From Helicobacter cetorum MIT 00-7128 (GTDB taxonomy: Bacteria; Campylobacterota; Campylobacteria; Campylobacterales; Helicobacteraceae), in assembly GCF_000259255.1 (NCBI RefSeq), contig NC_017737.1, positions 1,178,001 through 1,242,000 of the forward strand: 64,000 nt of DNA, given 5' to 3'. The position numbers were made by a program, and so were the translations under genes. Shown here in pieces: positions 7,347-17,070 of the stretch (the first letter of the stretch is position 1; each line of letters opens with the position of its first letter). The notes below the pieces were generated by a model. That model had not been told where the DNA came from and did no database searches. It saw only the letters and a program-made list of their open reading frames with translations.

Positions 7347-9025
7347 TTATGAGGCATGTCTGTTATGATAAATGAATGATTTGCATGGGTTTAAAATGCG
7401 CTTACTATCAAAAGAAGGGCTTAATAAATCTTTTGTAGGGTCATAATCTTTAGTCCTAATGCCAATAAGCTCTAATAAAGTATGCAAGAAATTATCACTC
7501 ATAAAAGGTTTATTAAGGGCGTTTTGTATAACTTGGATTTTATCTTGGTGGTGTTTAGCATAAAGGGGCGAGGCATAGATAATAAAGGGTATTTCTACGC
7601 CATAAGCATTGCAATGATGCAAGGCTTTATCCCAACTTTCATAGACATCTTGAGCATGGTCGCTAATATAAATAACCAAACTTTCTTTATCTTTGAAAAA
7701 TGAAACAATACGATTTAAAATGCTATCAGTGTAATACAAAGAATTGATATAGTCAGCTACCACTTGTTTGTCGGCATTAGTGCGTGTTTTTAAGTAGGAA
7801 AAATCAATATCTTTGGGTTTAAACTTTTCAAAACTTTTGGGGAAACGGACATTATAAAGAATATGAGAACCACTTAAATGAAATACGATAAAATTTTTAT
7901 CTTTAAGTTTAGATTTTTCTAAAAGAGGCAATAACGCCTCATCATAAGTGTTAATATAGTCTGCTTTGATAAAATGGCGGTGCTTAAAAACAGAAGATAA
8001 AATTCCAAAGCTATTGCTATGCTCTTCCCAACCCTTTTCTTGATTGGAAAACCAAAAACTTTCATAACCAGCTGTATTGATAATAGCCCCTAGATTAGCA
8101 TAGGTATACCATGGTCTTTTTGTGCTAGATTTTTGCGTATCATTATTAGCATAGGTCAATAGCACCTTAAAGCTTGCAGATGTGTGTGCAGCAGGGCTAA
8201 TCACTCTGTTAAAAATATAAGCTTGAGATTTTGTGGGACTTACCCCCCCCCCCCATTATTTTGGGCTAACGCATTTGTAAAGGGCATGTTTAAAAGGGGG
8301 TAACCATAAGCTTGCATAAAGTTTTTGCTTGCACTCTCACCTATCACAAGCACCACATTAGGCACAAAATCTTTTTGAGAAATATGGACAATAGAAGAGC
8401 TTATTTGTCTTATTTGAGCGTAGCTTTGCAAAGCATTCCTAGAAGTATCTAAAGAGCGTTTTGTAAAAATAACGCCCTTAAATAAAGCCACATAACGAGC
8501 TGTGCCTCTTAAAGAATAGCTTTCTTGATGATAGGCTTTAATGGCATGGGGGATTTCTATGAATAAAATAATCGCACTTAGAAAAAGGGCTATTTTTCTA
8601 GGTATTTTGATTTGCCAATTAATTTTATAGATTAAAAAAATGCCTAGAGTGATAGCTAAAATAATTATGAATAAAATGCCCTTAGAATGCAAGATAAATT
8701 CCTTGCTTTCATTTAAATTGCTAGAAAGTATAATATCTATTAGTTCTTGGTCTAATGGCATGTCAAAAATAAGTTTGCCTACAATAGCCAACATGCTAAA
8801 CCCTAGCCAAAGAATTAAAATTAATGGCTCTAAAAATTTTCTTAATAAATGATTACAAAAAGAAAGCACACAATAATACACTAAACACCAACTCAAAGCA
8901 TAAAAGAAAGCCTTAAAAACAAAATTTAAAGAGCTATCTATATAAAAACAGCTTGCTAAAGTGTTGGCAAACACGAGCAATAAAAAAGAAAAATTTATTG
9001 CAATAAAAGAGCGAGATTTAAGCAT
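7347..9025 (-). CDS. lipid A/LOS phosphoethanolamine transferase, phase-variable, OFF in this sequence
   Basis: Two frames together form one EptA/CptA-family enzyme. The first (9025-8240, 261 aa) has five N-terminal membrane helices and the start of the periplasmic catalytic domain with VLVIGES (Ser231 at the nucleophile position, where EptA has Thr). The second (from about 8240 to 7347) carries HLSGSH, the metal-site YISDHAQD and HHCNAYGVEIPF motifs. They are joined through a G12 run (8243-8254) after which the first frame meets TAA at once. With 13 or 10 G the frame continues as VSPTKSQAYIFNRVISPA, giving about 559 or 558 residues. The enzyme would transfer phosphoethanolamine to lipid A or core sugars in the periplasm. 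It lies 61 bases downstream of uvrA on the same strand. Confidence 0.88.
8243..8254. repeat. homopolymer C12 (G12 on the coding strand) phase-variation switch
   Basis: Twelve C in a row on the plus strand, within the coding region of the phosphoethanolamine transferase. At 12 G the upstream frame ends at TAA (8240-8242). The downstream half is in the frame reached with 13 or 10 G. Homopolymeric G tracts of this length are standard slipped-strand switches in Helicobacter. Confidence 0.95.
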
Positions 9026-9086
9026 GAAATTCCTTTGGAGATTTTACAACAACTATTTTACAACAATTTATATATAGGGGAGGGGG

Positions 9087-11903
9087 TTATTCTAGCTCAA
9101 ATTCTTTGGCTAAGAATTTTGCTGTATAGCTTTTAGTGAGTTGATAATTTTGTGCGACTTCTAAGGGCGTGCCTTGAGCAATGACTTGTCCGCCTTTATC
9201 CCCCCCATCAGGTCCCATATCTATAATGTAATCAGCGTTTTTAATAATGTCTAAATTATGCTCAATCACTAGCATGGAGTTTCCTAATGCCACTAAGGAG
9301 TGTAAAACTTGTAAAAGATTATTTACATCTTCAAAATGTAAACCTGTGGTAGGCTCATCTAAAACATAGAGCGTTTTTCCGGTGTCTTTTCTGCTCAATT
9401 CTTTGGCTAATTTAATCCTTTGGGCTTCGCCCCCACTTAGCGTAGTGGCGTTTTGCCCTAAAGTGATATAGCCTAAGCCCACATCTATAAGCGTTTTTAA
9501 TTTCACAGCGATTTTAGGAAATTTAGCAAAGAACTCATAAGCTTCTTCTACGCTCATGCTTAACACATCTGCAATGGATTTTCCCTTAACTTTGATTTCT
9601 AAGGTTTGGGGGTTGTATTTAGTGCCTTTACAGCTATCACATTGCACTAGCACATCAGGTAAGAAATGCATTTCTATTTTAATATCCCCATCGCCTTGGC
9701 ATTTTTCACACCGCCCCCCCTTAACATTAAAGCTAAAACGACTCGCACTATAGCCTAAAACCTTAGCTTCTTTTTGCTCGGCAAATAAAATCCTAATTTC
9801 ATCCATGACTCCTGTGTAAGTTGCGGGATTACTTCGTGGGGTTTTTCCTATAGGAGCTTGGTCTAAATAAATCACTTTATCCAAATGCTCCAAACCTAAG
9901 ATTTCTACACCATTTAAGCTCTTAACTTTTTTAGCATGGTTTAAGAGAGCTTGAGCTGTAGGTAAAAGAGTTTGTAACATTAAAGAGCTTTTGCCACTCC
10001 CACTCACCCCTGTAATACACACTAATTGTTTTAAGGGGATAGTTACGCTTAAATTCTTAATATTATTGATATTGACATTTTTAATTTCTAAAAAATGTTT
10101 TTCTTTGGGTAGTTCAAATTTAGGGCGTTCAATCTTTTTAGTGCCATTGAGATACAAGGCGGTAGAATGCTTGTTTTGTAATAATTCTTCCACGCTCCCA
10201 CTAAAGATGACTTCACCCCCATGCCTTCCGGCCTTTGGTCCTATATCTACAATAAAATCCGCATGCTTAATGGTCTCTTTGTCATGCTCTACTACAATAA
10301 GCGTGTTCCCTTTTTTCTGTAAATTCCTAAGGGTATTAATAAGTTTGAGCGTATCTTTTTCATGCAGACCGATACTAGGCTCATCTAAAACATATAAAAC
10401 TCCTGTCAAGCCACTCCCGATTTGACTAGCAATTCTTATTCTTTGGCTCTCCCCCCCACTAATGGTTCTTGCATCTCGCCCTAAAGTTAAATACCCTAGC
10501 CCTACATCATATAAGAAAAACACCCTTTCTAAAATCTCTTTTAAAATCGGTTCAGCGATTTGCTTTTCTTGTTGATTAAGATAGTTAAAATGGTTAGGTT
10601 CTTTGAAAAAGTGATAAACTTCTTCAATAGGCTTAGTTAAAAAATCCGCCATTTTCAAGCCAGCCACCTGAACGCTCAAACTTGATGCTTTTAAGCGATG
10701 CCCACTACAAGTAGAACAAGTTTTCTCGCTCATATAATCGCTTAAATCCTTTTGCTCCTTAAACATATCATATGCAATTTGAATAATGCCTTTCCAAGGG
10801 CGTTTTAAGGGGCTATTTTTAAAATTGAAGCTAATTTCAGTGCCATTCCCATATAAAAGAGCGTCTTGTTGCTCTTTGTTTAGTTCGTTAAAACAAAGCG
10901 TGGTGTCAATGCCATTAGATTCACAAAAGCCTTCAAACATTTGAGCGTAATAATTGCGGTTATACCCAAAAATCACCTTGATAGCCCCATTATTTAAGGG
11001 GGTGTTAGGTTCTAAAATCTTACCTACATCTAGGCTAAATTTTGTCCCTAAACCTAAGCAACTCTCACACGCCCCCTTAGGCGAATTGAATGAAAAACTA
11101 AGTGGCTCTAATTCTTCAAAACTAATCTTGCATTTAAAGCATGCCTTATGCTCGCTATAATGTTTTTTAATGCTAGGAGCGTTTTCTTGCAAGATTTCTA
11201 CTTCTAACTCGCCGTAGCTTTCTTTAAGGGCTTTTTCTACAGCACTAGCGATTCGTGAATGATTTTCACTATTGACTACAACTCTATCTACCACAGCTTT
11301 AATGGTGTGCTTTTTGGTCTTGTGTAAATGGATTTCTTCATCTAAACGCACCATCACCCCATCAATAAAGGCTCTCACATACCCCTTTAAGCGTAAGCTC
11401 TCTAATTTATCATTAAAAGTGCCTTTTTTATCCTTAATAATAGGGGCTAGAATGATGATTTTAGAGTTTTCTTCTAAGTTGCAAATTTGAGCAATAATAT
11501 CTGTCGCACTCATAGAGCTAATAGGCTCTGAACATGTAGGGCAAAATTGCTCTCCAACCCTTGCAAATAATAACCTTAGATAATCATAAATTTCAGTGAT
11601 AGTTCCCACGGTGGAGCGGGGGTTTTTAGAAGTGGTCTTTTGCTCAATGGCAATGGCTGGAGTTAGCCCTTCAATTTTATCTACATTAGGCTTGCCTACT
11701 TTGTCTAAAAATTGTCTCGCATAACTAGACAAACTCTCTAAATACCGCCTTTGTCCTTCAGCATATAAGGTATCAAACGCTAGAGTGGATTTACCCGAGC
11801 CACTTAGTCCTGTAAAAACAACAAACTGATTTTTAGGGATTTCTAAAAAAATATTTTTTAGATTATTTTCCTTAGCCCCTTGAATAATGATTTTATCTTG
11901 CAA
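9087..11903 (-). CDS. uvrA: excinuclease ABC subunit A
   Basis: DNA damage recognition ATPase of nucleotide excision repair, working with UvrB and UvrC. At 938 residues it has the full family length. It has two ABC cassettes with Walker A motifs GLSGSGKST (near residue 32) and GVSGSGKSS (near residue 635), two ABC signatures (TISGGESQRIRIA and TLSGGEAQRIKLA), and Cys-pair zinc modules including CPTC, CESCLG and CEKCQGDGD...CDSCKG. The start ATG at 11903 gives the canonical IIIQGAKENNLKN beginning. In H. pylori the gene is HP0705, next to hopE, as here, transcribed divergently from hopE. Confidence 0.97.
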   Translation of the reverse strand: MQDKIIIQGAKENNLKNIFLEIPKNQFVVFTGLSGSGKSTLAFDTLYAEGQRRYLESLSSYARQFLDKVGKPNVDKIEGLTPAIAIEQKTTSKNPRSTVGTITEIYDYLRLLFARVGEQFCPTCSEPISSMSATDIIAQICNLEENSKIIILAPIIKDKKGTFNDKLESLRLKGYVRAFIDGVMVRLDEEIHLHKTKKHTIKAVVDRVVVNSENHSRIASAVEKALKESYGELEVEILQENAPSIKKHYSEHKACFKCKISFEELEPLSFSFNSPKGACESCLGLGTKFSLDVGKILEPNTPLNNGAIKVIFGYNRNYYAQMFEGFCESNGIDTTLCFNELNKEQQDALLYGNGTEISFNFKNSPLKRPWKGIIQIAYDMFKEQKDLSDYMSEKTCSTCSGHRLKASSLSVQVAGLKMADFLTKPIEEVYHFFKEPNHFNYLNQQEKQIAEPILKEILERVFFLYDVGLGYLTLGRDARTISGGESQRIRIASQIGSGLTGVLYVLDEPSIGLHEKDTLKLINTLRNLQKKGNTLIVVEHDKETIKHADFIVDIGPKAGRHGGEVIFSGSVEELLQNKHSTALYLNGTKKIERPKFELPKEKHFLEIKNVNINNIKNLSVTIPLKQLVCITGVSGSGKSSLMLQTLLPTAQALLNHAKKVKSLNGVEILGLEHLDKVIYLDQAPIGKTPRSNPATYTGVMDEIRILFAEQKEAKVLGYSASRFSFNVKGGRCEKCQGDGDIKIEMHFLPDVLVQCDSCKGTKYNPQTLEIKVKGKSIADVLSMSVEEAYEFFAKFPKIAVKLKTLIDVGLGYITLGQNATTLSGGEAQRIKLAKELSRKDTGKTLYVLDEPTTGLHFEDVNNLLQVLHSLVALGNSMLVIEHNLDIIKNADYIIDMGPDGGDKGGQVIAQGTPLEVAQNYQLTKSYTAKFLAKEFELE

Positions 11904-12020
11904 GAGTTTCCTTATTAAAAGAGGATAGTTTAAAAATGGCTATTATACTTCAAATATGTTGGCTTATTGAAGTTTTATAGACAATTAGAATTAAAATTGT
12001 TTGCTTACAAGCGTAAAATA

Positions 12021-12029
12021 TGCTATTAT
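12021..12029 (+). promoter_or_regulatory. extended -10 promoter of hopE
   Basis: TGCTATTAT, an extended -10 box, lies 48 bases upstream of the first in-frame ATG of hopE in the 164-base gap between the divergent genes uvrA and hopE. Start of transcription would be near 12036. Confidence 0.5.
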
Positions 12030-12076
12030 TTCGGATAAGAATGAAATTAGAATAGGAATGCAAAGGAATGGAATTA

Positions 12077-12853
12077 ATGAAGAAGTTTGTAGCTGTGGGA
12101 CTTTTGTCCTCTATTTTGAGCTCCTCATTGTTGGCTGAGGGTGATGGTGTTTATGTTGGAGCGGGTTATGAAATCGGTCAAGCTCGTGTAAAGACTAATA
12201 TCAACAATTGGCATGGTGGTTGTGGCTGGCAAGGATGCCCACCGGGATTAGCGGACAATAGATTTAACATTCAAGGCACAAATATTAATTGGCATTCTCA
12301 GTTTGCTACCGGTGCGTTAAATGGTTTTGGACTAACTTTAGGTTATAAGAAGTTTTTTCAATTCAAGTCTTTAGGAATGACAAGCAGATGGTTAGGCTTT
12401 AGAGCGTATTCTATGTTTGATTATGGGCATGCGACTTTAGGTCATCAAAATAACTATCCCGGTAAGCTCCAGCTAGATATGGTCTCTTGGGGGTTTGGTT
12501 TAGATGCGTTGTTTAATGTGATTGATAAAGATAATGCATCTTTTGGTGTTTTCTCTGGTTTCTCGCTTGGTGGGGATACTTGGAAAAGTTCTGCAACAAA
12601 CTATTGGAAACAACAAATCATTGATTTAACAAAAGGTAAGGGTTATAACCATGCTGTTTCAACCGTTGATTGGCAAGTATGGCTAAACTTCGGTGTGAGA
12701 ACGAATCTTTTCAAGCATAATGGTGTAGAATTTGGCGTGAGACTTCCTATGTTGGTTAATAAATTTTTGAGTTCTGGACCCTTGTCTTCACAATATTATT
12801 ATCATTTAAAAAGAGATTTTTCTCTTTATGTGCGTTATCTCTACACATTTTAA
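12077..12853 (+). CDS. hopE: outer-membrane porin HopE
   Basis: Porin of the Hop family forming a beta-barrel in the outer membrane. The signal peptide reads MKKFVAVGLL...SSLLAEG and the mature protein starts EGDGVYVGAGYE. HopE-specific stretches can be recognised: CPPGLADN, GTNINWHSQFATGALNGFGL, GYKKFFQFKS, KHNGVEFGVRLP and the end YHLKRDFSLYVRYLYTF. ATG 12077 is preferred because AAAGGA (12062-12067) is 9 bases upstream; an in-frame ATG at 12068 would touch that site. It is syntenic with HP0706 next to uvrA. In H. pylori rsmH follows directly; here a chemoreceptor gene intervenes. Confidence 0.93.
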   Translation: MKKFVAVGLLSSILSSSLLAEGDGVYVGAGYEIGQARVKTNINNWHGGCGWQGCPPGLADNRFNIQGTNINWHSQFATGALNGFGLTLGYKKFFQFKSLGMTSRWLGFRAYSMFDYGHATLGHQNNYPGKLQLDMVSWGFGLDALFNVIDKDNASFGVFSGFSLGGDTWKSSATNYWKQQIIDLTKGKGYNHAVSTVDWQVWLNFGVRTNLFKHNGVEFGVRLPMLVNKFLSSGPLSSQYYYHLKRDFSLYVRYLYTF

Positions 12854-12881
12854 AATAGTTTTTATTAAAAGGAGGGGATTT

Positions 12882-12905
12882 AATGCCATAAGGCATTGGC
12901 TTTTT
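12882..12905 (+). terminator. intrinsic terminator after hopE
   Basis: Stem AATGCC / GGCATT with a four-base loop, followed by GGC and TTTTT, 29 bases after the hopE stop. It separates hopE from the downstream chemoreceptor gene. Confidence 0.65.
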
Positions 12906-12951
12906 AGATATAATTTTCTTAGACTTTAAAAGGTTTGTTCTTTAATCTCAA

Positions 12952-14562
12952 ATGGAAGGTTTAGTCTTGAACTTACATACTTTAAAAAGCAAAATAATCA
13001 TTGGATTGGGTTTGAGTTTCAGTGTTCTTTTGGTCGCTGTTTGGATTTTTTTGAGCAAAGATTATAAAAGCGTAGCCCATGAACAAGGCTTGCATGTAAC
13101 CAAAATGCTTAATCAAAGCATTCTTAACACCGTGGTGCAAGCTATTAATATTGGCACTAAAGAGGCGATTCATCAAGCTATTGAAGATAGCAATAAGATT
13201 GAGGGTGTCAAGGTAAAGTTCTTTCCGGGCGAAGGCGATATTAGACTTTTTAAATACAATGTCAAATTTGGCGAAAATTACCCTAAAGAAGTTTTAGAAT
13301 ATTTCAGAGATGTAACTAAACCTCAATACAATGTGGTGAATGAAAAAGATGGTTTTGTATGGCTCTTGCAACCTTTAGCTAATGCGAAATCTTGCATGGT
13401 TTGTCATGTGAATAATAAAGAGGGCGAAATGCTAGGGGTTATGGAGCTTAAACTAAATTTAAGTAAGATTTACGCCTCCATATCTACACACCAATATAGC
13501 ACTATAAGCACGATTATTGCTGTGGTAGTAGCGCTATTATTTATTTTGCTCTTTGTGGTTAAAAGAGATTTGTTTAACCCCTTAAACAAACTCATTGAAT
13601 TAAGTAATGGCTTTGTCAATACTGCTAAGGTGGATTTAAGCAAACGCTTAGGCATAAAAACTAGAGACGAAATCGGTATCGCTGCTAAAAATATTGATGG
13701 CTTTTTGGATAAGGTTCAAGAAGTGATTGTAGAGAGTGGGAAGATTTTTGAAAAAGATAAAATTCTTTATAGTGATTTAGGTAAAGTGAGCAACGAATTA
13801 GTTGGCATGGGTCAAACCCAAGTAGAGCACATGAATAACATGAATGAGGCGATTGTCAATAGTAATGAACTATTAACGCATGCGCAAAATAATTTGAATG
13901 AAAGCACTGAAAATTTAAATCATTCGTTTAATGTATTGCAAGAGTTTCGTGTAGAGCTAGAGGCAGTAGTAGGTGCTAATATGAGCATGAATGAAAAGCA
14001 AAATATGATGAGAGAGAATTTCAGTCATTTGCAAACCCAAGCTAATGAGATTAAAAATATTGGTGCAATCATTAATGATATTGCTGATAGAACTAATCTC
14101 TTAGCCTTAAATGCTGCCATTGAGGCTGCAAGAGCAGGTGAGCATGGAAGAGGCTTTGCTGTAGTAGCTGATGAAGTAAGAAAATTAAGCGAGCAAATTA
14201 AAAAGTCGCTAGGCGAAATCAATGTTTTAGTGGGGACATTGAATGAAAGCATTGGTTCTAATGGAGCAAATGCTAATCAAATTGTTGAAGAAAGTAATAG
14301 TGTAAGCGAAAAAATCAAGGAGCTTATGGAGAAAAACCACGATGTAGTTCGCATGCTAGAAGAAAGTCGCAATAAAGTTATAGGCGGTATTGAAGAAAAT
14401 AGCGAAGTTTCTAGCAAGATTAATGGCATTAAAGGGTTGAGCGCATCGGTTTTAGAGACCTTTAATGTGGTAAAAGAGAGCCGAGAGCGTTTGGATAATA
14501 ATATTAAACAGCTCCAAGAAAATACCGTGCTTTTAGGTAAGGAATTTGATAAATTTAATTGA
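12952..14562 (+). CDS. membrane chemoreceptor with a CxxCH haem motif (Tll0287/DUF3365-like sensor)
   Basis: A 536-residue methyl-accepting chemotaxis protein. TM1 is near residues 15-33 and TM2 near 185-205, enclosing a periplasmic sensor. A HAMP-like stretch follows (about 205-260, with [13 protein letters not shown]), then a signalling hairpin with [16 protein letters not shown] and [16 protein letters not shown]. The sensor ends in SCMVCH (Cys148, Cys151, His152), a c-type haem attachment motif, followed by [13 protein letters not shown], the layout of DUF3365/Tll0287-like haem sensors. It would report periplasmic redox state, oxygen or a small ligand to CheA. The start could also be TTG 12967, with GGAAGG 8 bases upstream. 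It sits between hopE and rsmH, which adjoin in H. pylori, so it is a lineage-specific gain or an H. pylori loss. Confidence 0.88.
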   Translation: MEGLVLNLHTLKSKIIIGLGLSFSVLLVAVWIFLSKDYKSVAHEQGLHVTKMLNQSILNTVVQAINIGTKEAIHQAIEDSNKIEGVKVKFFPGEGDIRLFKYNVKFGENYPKEVLEYFRDVTKPQYNVVNEKDGFVWLLQPLANAKSCMVCHVNNKEGEMLGVMELKLNLSKIYASISTHQYSTISTIIAVVVALLFILLFVVKRDLFNPLNKLIELSNGFVNTAKVDLSKRLGIKTRDEIGIAAKNIDGFLDKVQEVIVESGKIFEKDKILYSDLGKVSNELVGMGQTQVEHMNNMNEAIVNSNELLTHAQNNLNESTENLNHSFNVLQEFRVELEAVVGANMSMNEKQNMMRENFSHLQTQANEIKNIGAIINDIADRTNLLALNAAIEAARAGEHGRGFAVVADEVRKLSEQIKKSLGEINVLVGTLNESIGSNGANANQIVEESNSVSEKIKELMEKNHDVVRMLEESRNKVIGGIEENSEVSSKINGIKGLSASVLETFNVVKESRERLDNNIKQLQENTVLLGKEFDKFN

Positions 14563-14579
14563 GTTTTTGAGGGGGATTT

Positions 14580-15503
14580 TTGCCAAACTTAGATGAAATA
14601 CACCAAAGTGTTTTGTTGCAAGAAGTTTTAGAAACTTTTATGCCCTTAAAAGAGGGAGTCTTCATAGATTGCACTTTGGGATTAGGGGGGCATTCTAAAG
14701 CTATTTTGTCTCAAAACCCATACCTTAAGCTTGTAGGTATTGACAAAGATAAATTTGCTAGAGAATTGGCCAAAGAGCGTTTAAAAGAATTTGAGGGGCG
14801 TTATAGCATTATGAGTGGGGGTTTTTCGCAATGTTTTAAGAATGCCTTAAGGGCTTATGGCGAGCAGATTAAGGGCGTTTTAGTAGATTTGGGGGTGAGT
14901 TCCTTACAGCTTGATGATGAAAATAGGGGTTTTAATTTCCAATCACACACACTAGATATGCGTATGGACTTAGAAAGTGAGCTAAATGCTAAAAGGGTTG
15001 TCAATTCTTATTCTTTGCATGCTTTAGAAAGAATTTTTAAAGAATATGGTGAAATAAGAGAATATAAAAAAATTGCTAGTAAGATTGTGGAGCGCCGTGC
15101 TAAAAAACCTTTTGAAGACGCTAAAGATTTAAGCAATTTTTTAGGCTCTCTTTCTAAAAATAAGAAAATTCACCCCGCCACTTTAGCCTTTCAAGCCATT
15201 CGCATAGAGGTTAATCAAGAATTAGAAGAGTTAAAAGGGTTCTTAGAAAGTGCGAAAAATCTTAAGGGAGCAATTTTATGTATTATATCGTTTCATTCTT
15301 TAGAAGATGCGTTAGTAAAGAATGCTTTTAGAAATTATGCAAAAAATTGTATTTGTGATGCTCTAAGCTTTAAATGCACTTGTTCTAACAACCATGCTTT
15401 AGGAGAGATTCTAACCAAAAAGCCCCTTGTTCCAAGCGCAAAAGAAATTACAGAAAATAGGCGCTCAAGAAGTGCAAAAATGAGAATTTTTAGGTTTAAG
15501 TGA
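14580..15503 (+). CDS. rsmH: 16S rRNA (cytosine(1402)-N4)-methyltransferase
   Basis: SAM-dependent methyltransferase acting on C1402 of 16S rRNA in the decoding centre. The 307 residues match the family, with [11 protein letters not shown] at the start, the SAM-binding [28 protein letters not shown] and [13 protein letters not shown], and the C-terminal [13 protein letters not shown]. The start is TTG 14580 with GGGGG immediately upstream at proper spacing; no ATG fits the conserved N-terminus. The stop overlaps the next gene by four bases. This is HP0707 (mraW) in H. pylori. Confidence 0.95.
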   Translation: MPNLDEIHQSVLLQEVLETFMPLKEGVFIDCTLGLGGHSKAILSQNPYLKLVGIDKDKFARELAKERLKEFEGRYSIMSGGFSQCFKNALRAYGEQIKGVLVDLGVSSLQLDDENRGFNFQSHTLDMRMDLESELNAKRVVNSYSLHALERIFKEYGEIREYKKIASKIVERRAKKPFEDAKDLSNFLGSLSKNKKIHPATLAFQAIRIEVNQELEELKGFLESAKNLKGAILCIISFHSLEDALVKNAFRNYAKNCICDALSFKCTCSNNHALGEILTKKPLVPSAKEITENRRSRSAKMRIFRFK

Positions 15504-15856
15504 TGAATAATTTAGAAGATAATGCTTTTTTAAATCAAGAACGCTTTGTGCGTGTAGAAGATAAAGAAAAAAAAGAGCTTTTTGCCGAAGAAGTTCAAAG
15601 AGAGGAATTTTCTTATGGCTTGTCTTCAAGAATTTTATTGGCAGTTTTGATACTAGGTATTATATCTATAGGAGTGTTAGTTCCAAAAATTTATTTGAGC
15701 AATAATATTTATTATGTAAGTCGCAAAATTGATGCCTTGCAAGACCAACAACGCCTACTCTTAGAAGAGCAACAAATTTTAAAAAATGAGCTAGAAAAAG
15801 AGCGCTTTAGATATTACATAGAAAATAGCGAAAACATCGGCGATATTGCTTTTTAA
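15500..15856 (+). CDS. FtsL-like septum protein
   Basis: A 118-residue bitopic membrane protein: about 47 charged cytoplasmic residues, one membrane helix ([18 protein letters not shown]), then a coiled coil ([21 protein letters not shown]). This topology, the size and the position overlapping the end of rsmH by four bases are those of FtsL, the divisome scaffold that binds FtsB and FtsQ. Sequence identity in FtsL families is poor, so the name rests on architecture and location. It corresponds to HP0708 by synteny. Confidence 0.6.
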   Translation: MMNNLEDNAFLNQERFVRVEDKEKKELFAEEVQREEFSYGLSSRILLAVLILGIISIGVLVPKIYLSNNIYYVSRKIDALQDQQRLLLEEQQILKNELEKERFRYYIENSENIGDIAF

Positions 15857-15861
15857 GTGAT

Positions 15862-17070
15862 TTAATCCTTTTTATAACCCTTAAGGGCAAAAAATAGCAC
15901 ATAAAAATAACACAAAATAGGCACGATATATGCCCATAGCAGTGAATAATGGCTTTCAATCAATCTATCAATAATATAGCCTTGTAAAGGGGTGATGATA
16001 GCTCCTCCAATAATAGCTATATTCATAAAGCCCGCTCCAAGTGCCATAAGATGTGAAAGATTTTTTAGAGTTAGAGCGCTAATAATAGGGAATATGATAG
16101 AGTTAAACATTCCTATTAATACAAATAATTCTATAGGGCTTTTATCTTGAAAGATTAAAATCAAATATAGTATAAGAATAGCCAAACAAGTATTGGTAGC
16201 TAGGCATATGTTGGGGGCAATTTTTTGCATCATGGTTGCACCAAAGATACACCCAAAAAATGCGCTCCCCCAAAAATAAGTCAAATAGATTGACGCCTCT
16301 TGTTTGTTGAGATGAAACACATCATTTAATGTTAAGACCAAAAATGACCCCACACTTGTTTCTGCCCCCATAAAAAAGAAAATCCCCAAACACCCAAGGA
16401 TAAAATGCTTGTAAGACAAAAGGTTTTTAGCAGAGAGGGGCATATTTTTAGGAATATTTTGAGAGATTAAATAAAAATAGGTTTTGTGCAGAATATAAAA
16501 AATAATCGCTAAGATTAAAAAAGCGCTTGCTAGATATAAATAGGGGAGTTCTATTTTTCTTATTTCGGCAATTTTATCCAAATGAATAGAGGGGTTAAAA
16601 ATAAAATGTGTGCCTACAAGGGGAGCTAAGGTTGTGCCTAAGAGAAAAAAGATTTGCACAAAGAGCATGGTGCGCTCTTCATTATTAGGCGAGATAAGCA
16701 AAATAAAAGGATTGCTCGCACTTGATAAAAATACCATGCCAGAAGAAAGGATAAATAGAGCTACTAACATAAGAGGGTATGAAAAAATACTTGCAACAAA
16801 AAACATTAAAAAACACCCCAAAGCACTCAATAAGGCTCCTAAAACAATCCCTAGAGCATAACCTATTTGACTGACAATTTTTCCTGAAAATCCCCCTATG
16901 AAATACGCTCCAAAAAAGACAAATTGGATTAAAGAGGCTTTAAAATAAGAAAGATTGAAAAGGGACTTTAAATGTGGGATTAACACATCGTTTAAAACCA
17001 TAGAAAACCCTATCAAAAAGGCTAAAGATGCTAGAGATGATAAGGAAACTATTCTAAACAAAATTACCAC
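15862..17070 (-). CDS. FHS-family sugar/proton transporter, GluP-like
   Basis: A 402-residue major-facilitator protein with about 12 membrane helices. FSMVLNDVLIPHLKSLFNLSYFKASLIQFVFFGAYFIGG near the start is very close to the glucose/galactose transporter GluP (HP1174) and to FucP, so hexose or fucose import is the likely role. It differs enough from GluP to be a paralogue. The frame opens at GTG 17070; TTG 17061 is better spaced from AAAGG. It converges on the ftsL-like gene with 5 bases between the stops, and interrupts what is otherwise a plus-strand region. Confidence 0.8.
   Translation of the reverse strand: MVILFRIVSLSSLASLAFLIGFSMVLNDVLIPHLKSLFNLSYFKASLIQFVFFGAYFIGGFSGKIVSQIGYALGIVLGALLSALGCFLMFFVASIFSYPLMLVALFILSSGMVFLSSASNPFILLISPNNEERTMLFVQIFFLLGTTLAPLVGTHFIFNPSIHLDKIAEIRKIELPYLYLASAFLILAIIFYILHKTYFYLISQNIPKNMPLSAKNLLSYKHFILGCLGIFFFMGAETSVGSFLVLTLNDVFHLNKQEASIYLTYFWGSAFFGCIFGATMMQKIAPNICLATNTCLAILILYLILIFQDKSPIELFVLIGMFNSIIFPIISALTLKNLSHLMALGAGFMNIAIIGGAIITPLQGYIIDRLIESHYSLLWAYIVPILCYFYVLFFALKGYKKD

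Noticed and set aside
9039..9067. Short direct repeat TTTTACAACAA in the spacer between uvrA and the transferase gene
   Set aside because: Only two partial copies in a short AT-rich spacer; no structure or context to support a function.
9714..9720. C7 runs within uvrA (also near 10447-10454) as phase-variation tracts
   Set aside because: They are short, the frame is intact, and they code normal conserved residues.
9991..10425. 144-codon frame antisense to uvrA
   Set aside because: uvrA is complete and conserved across it; no ribosome site and no recognisable protein.
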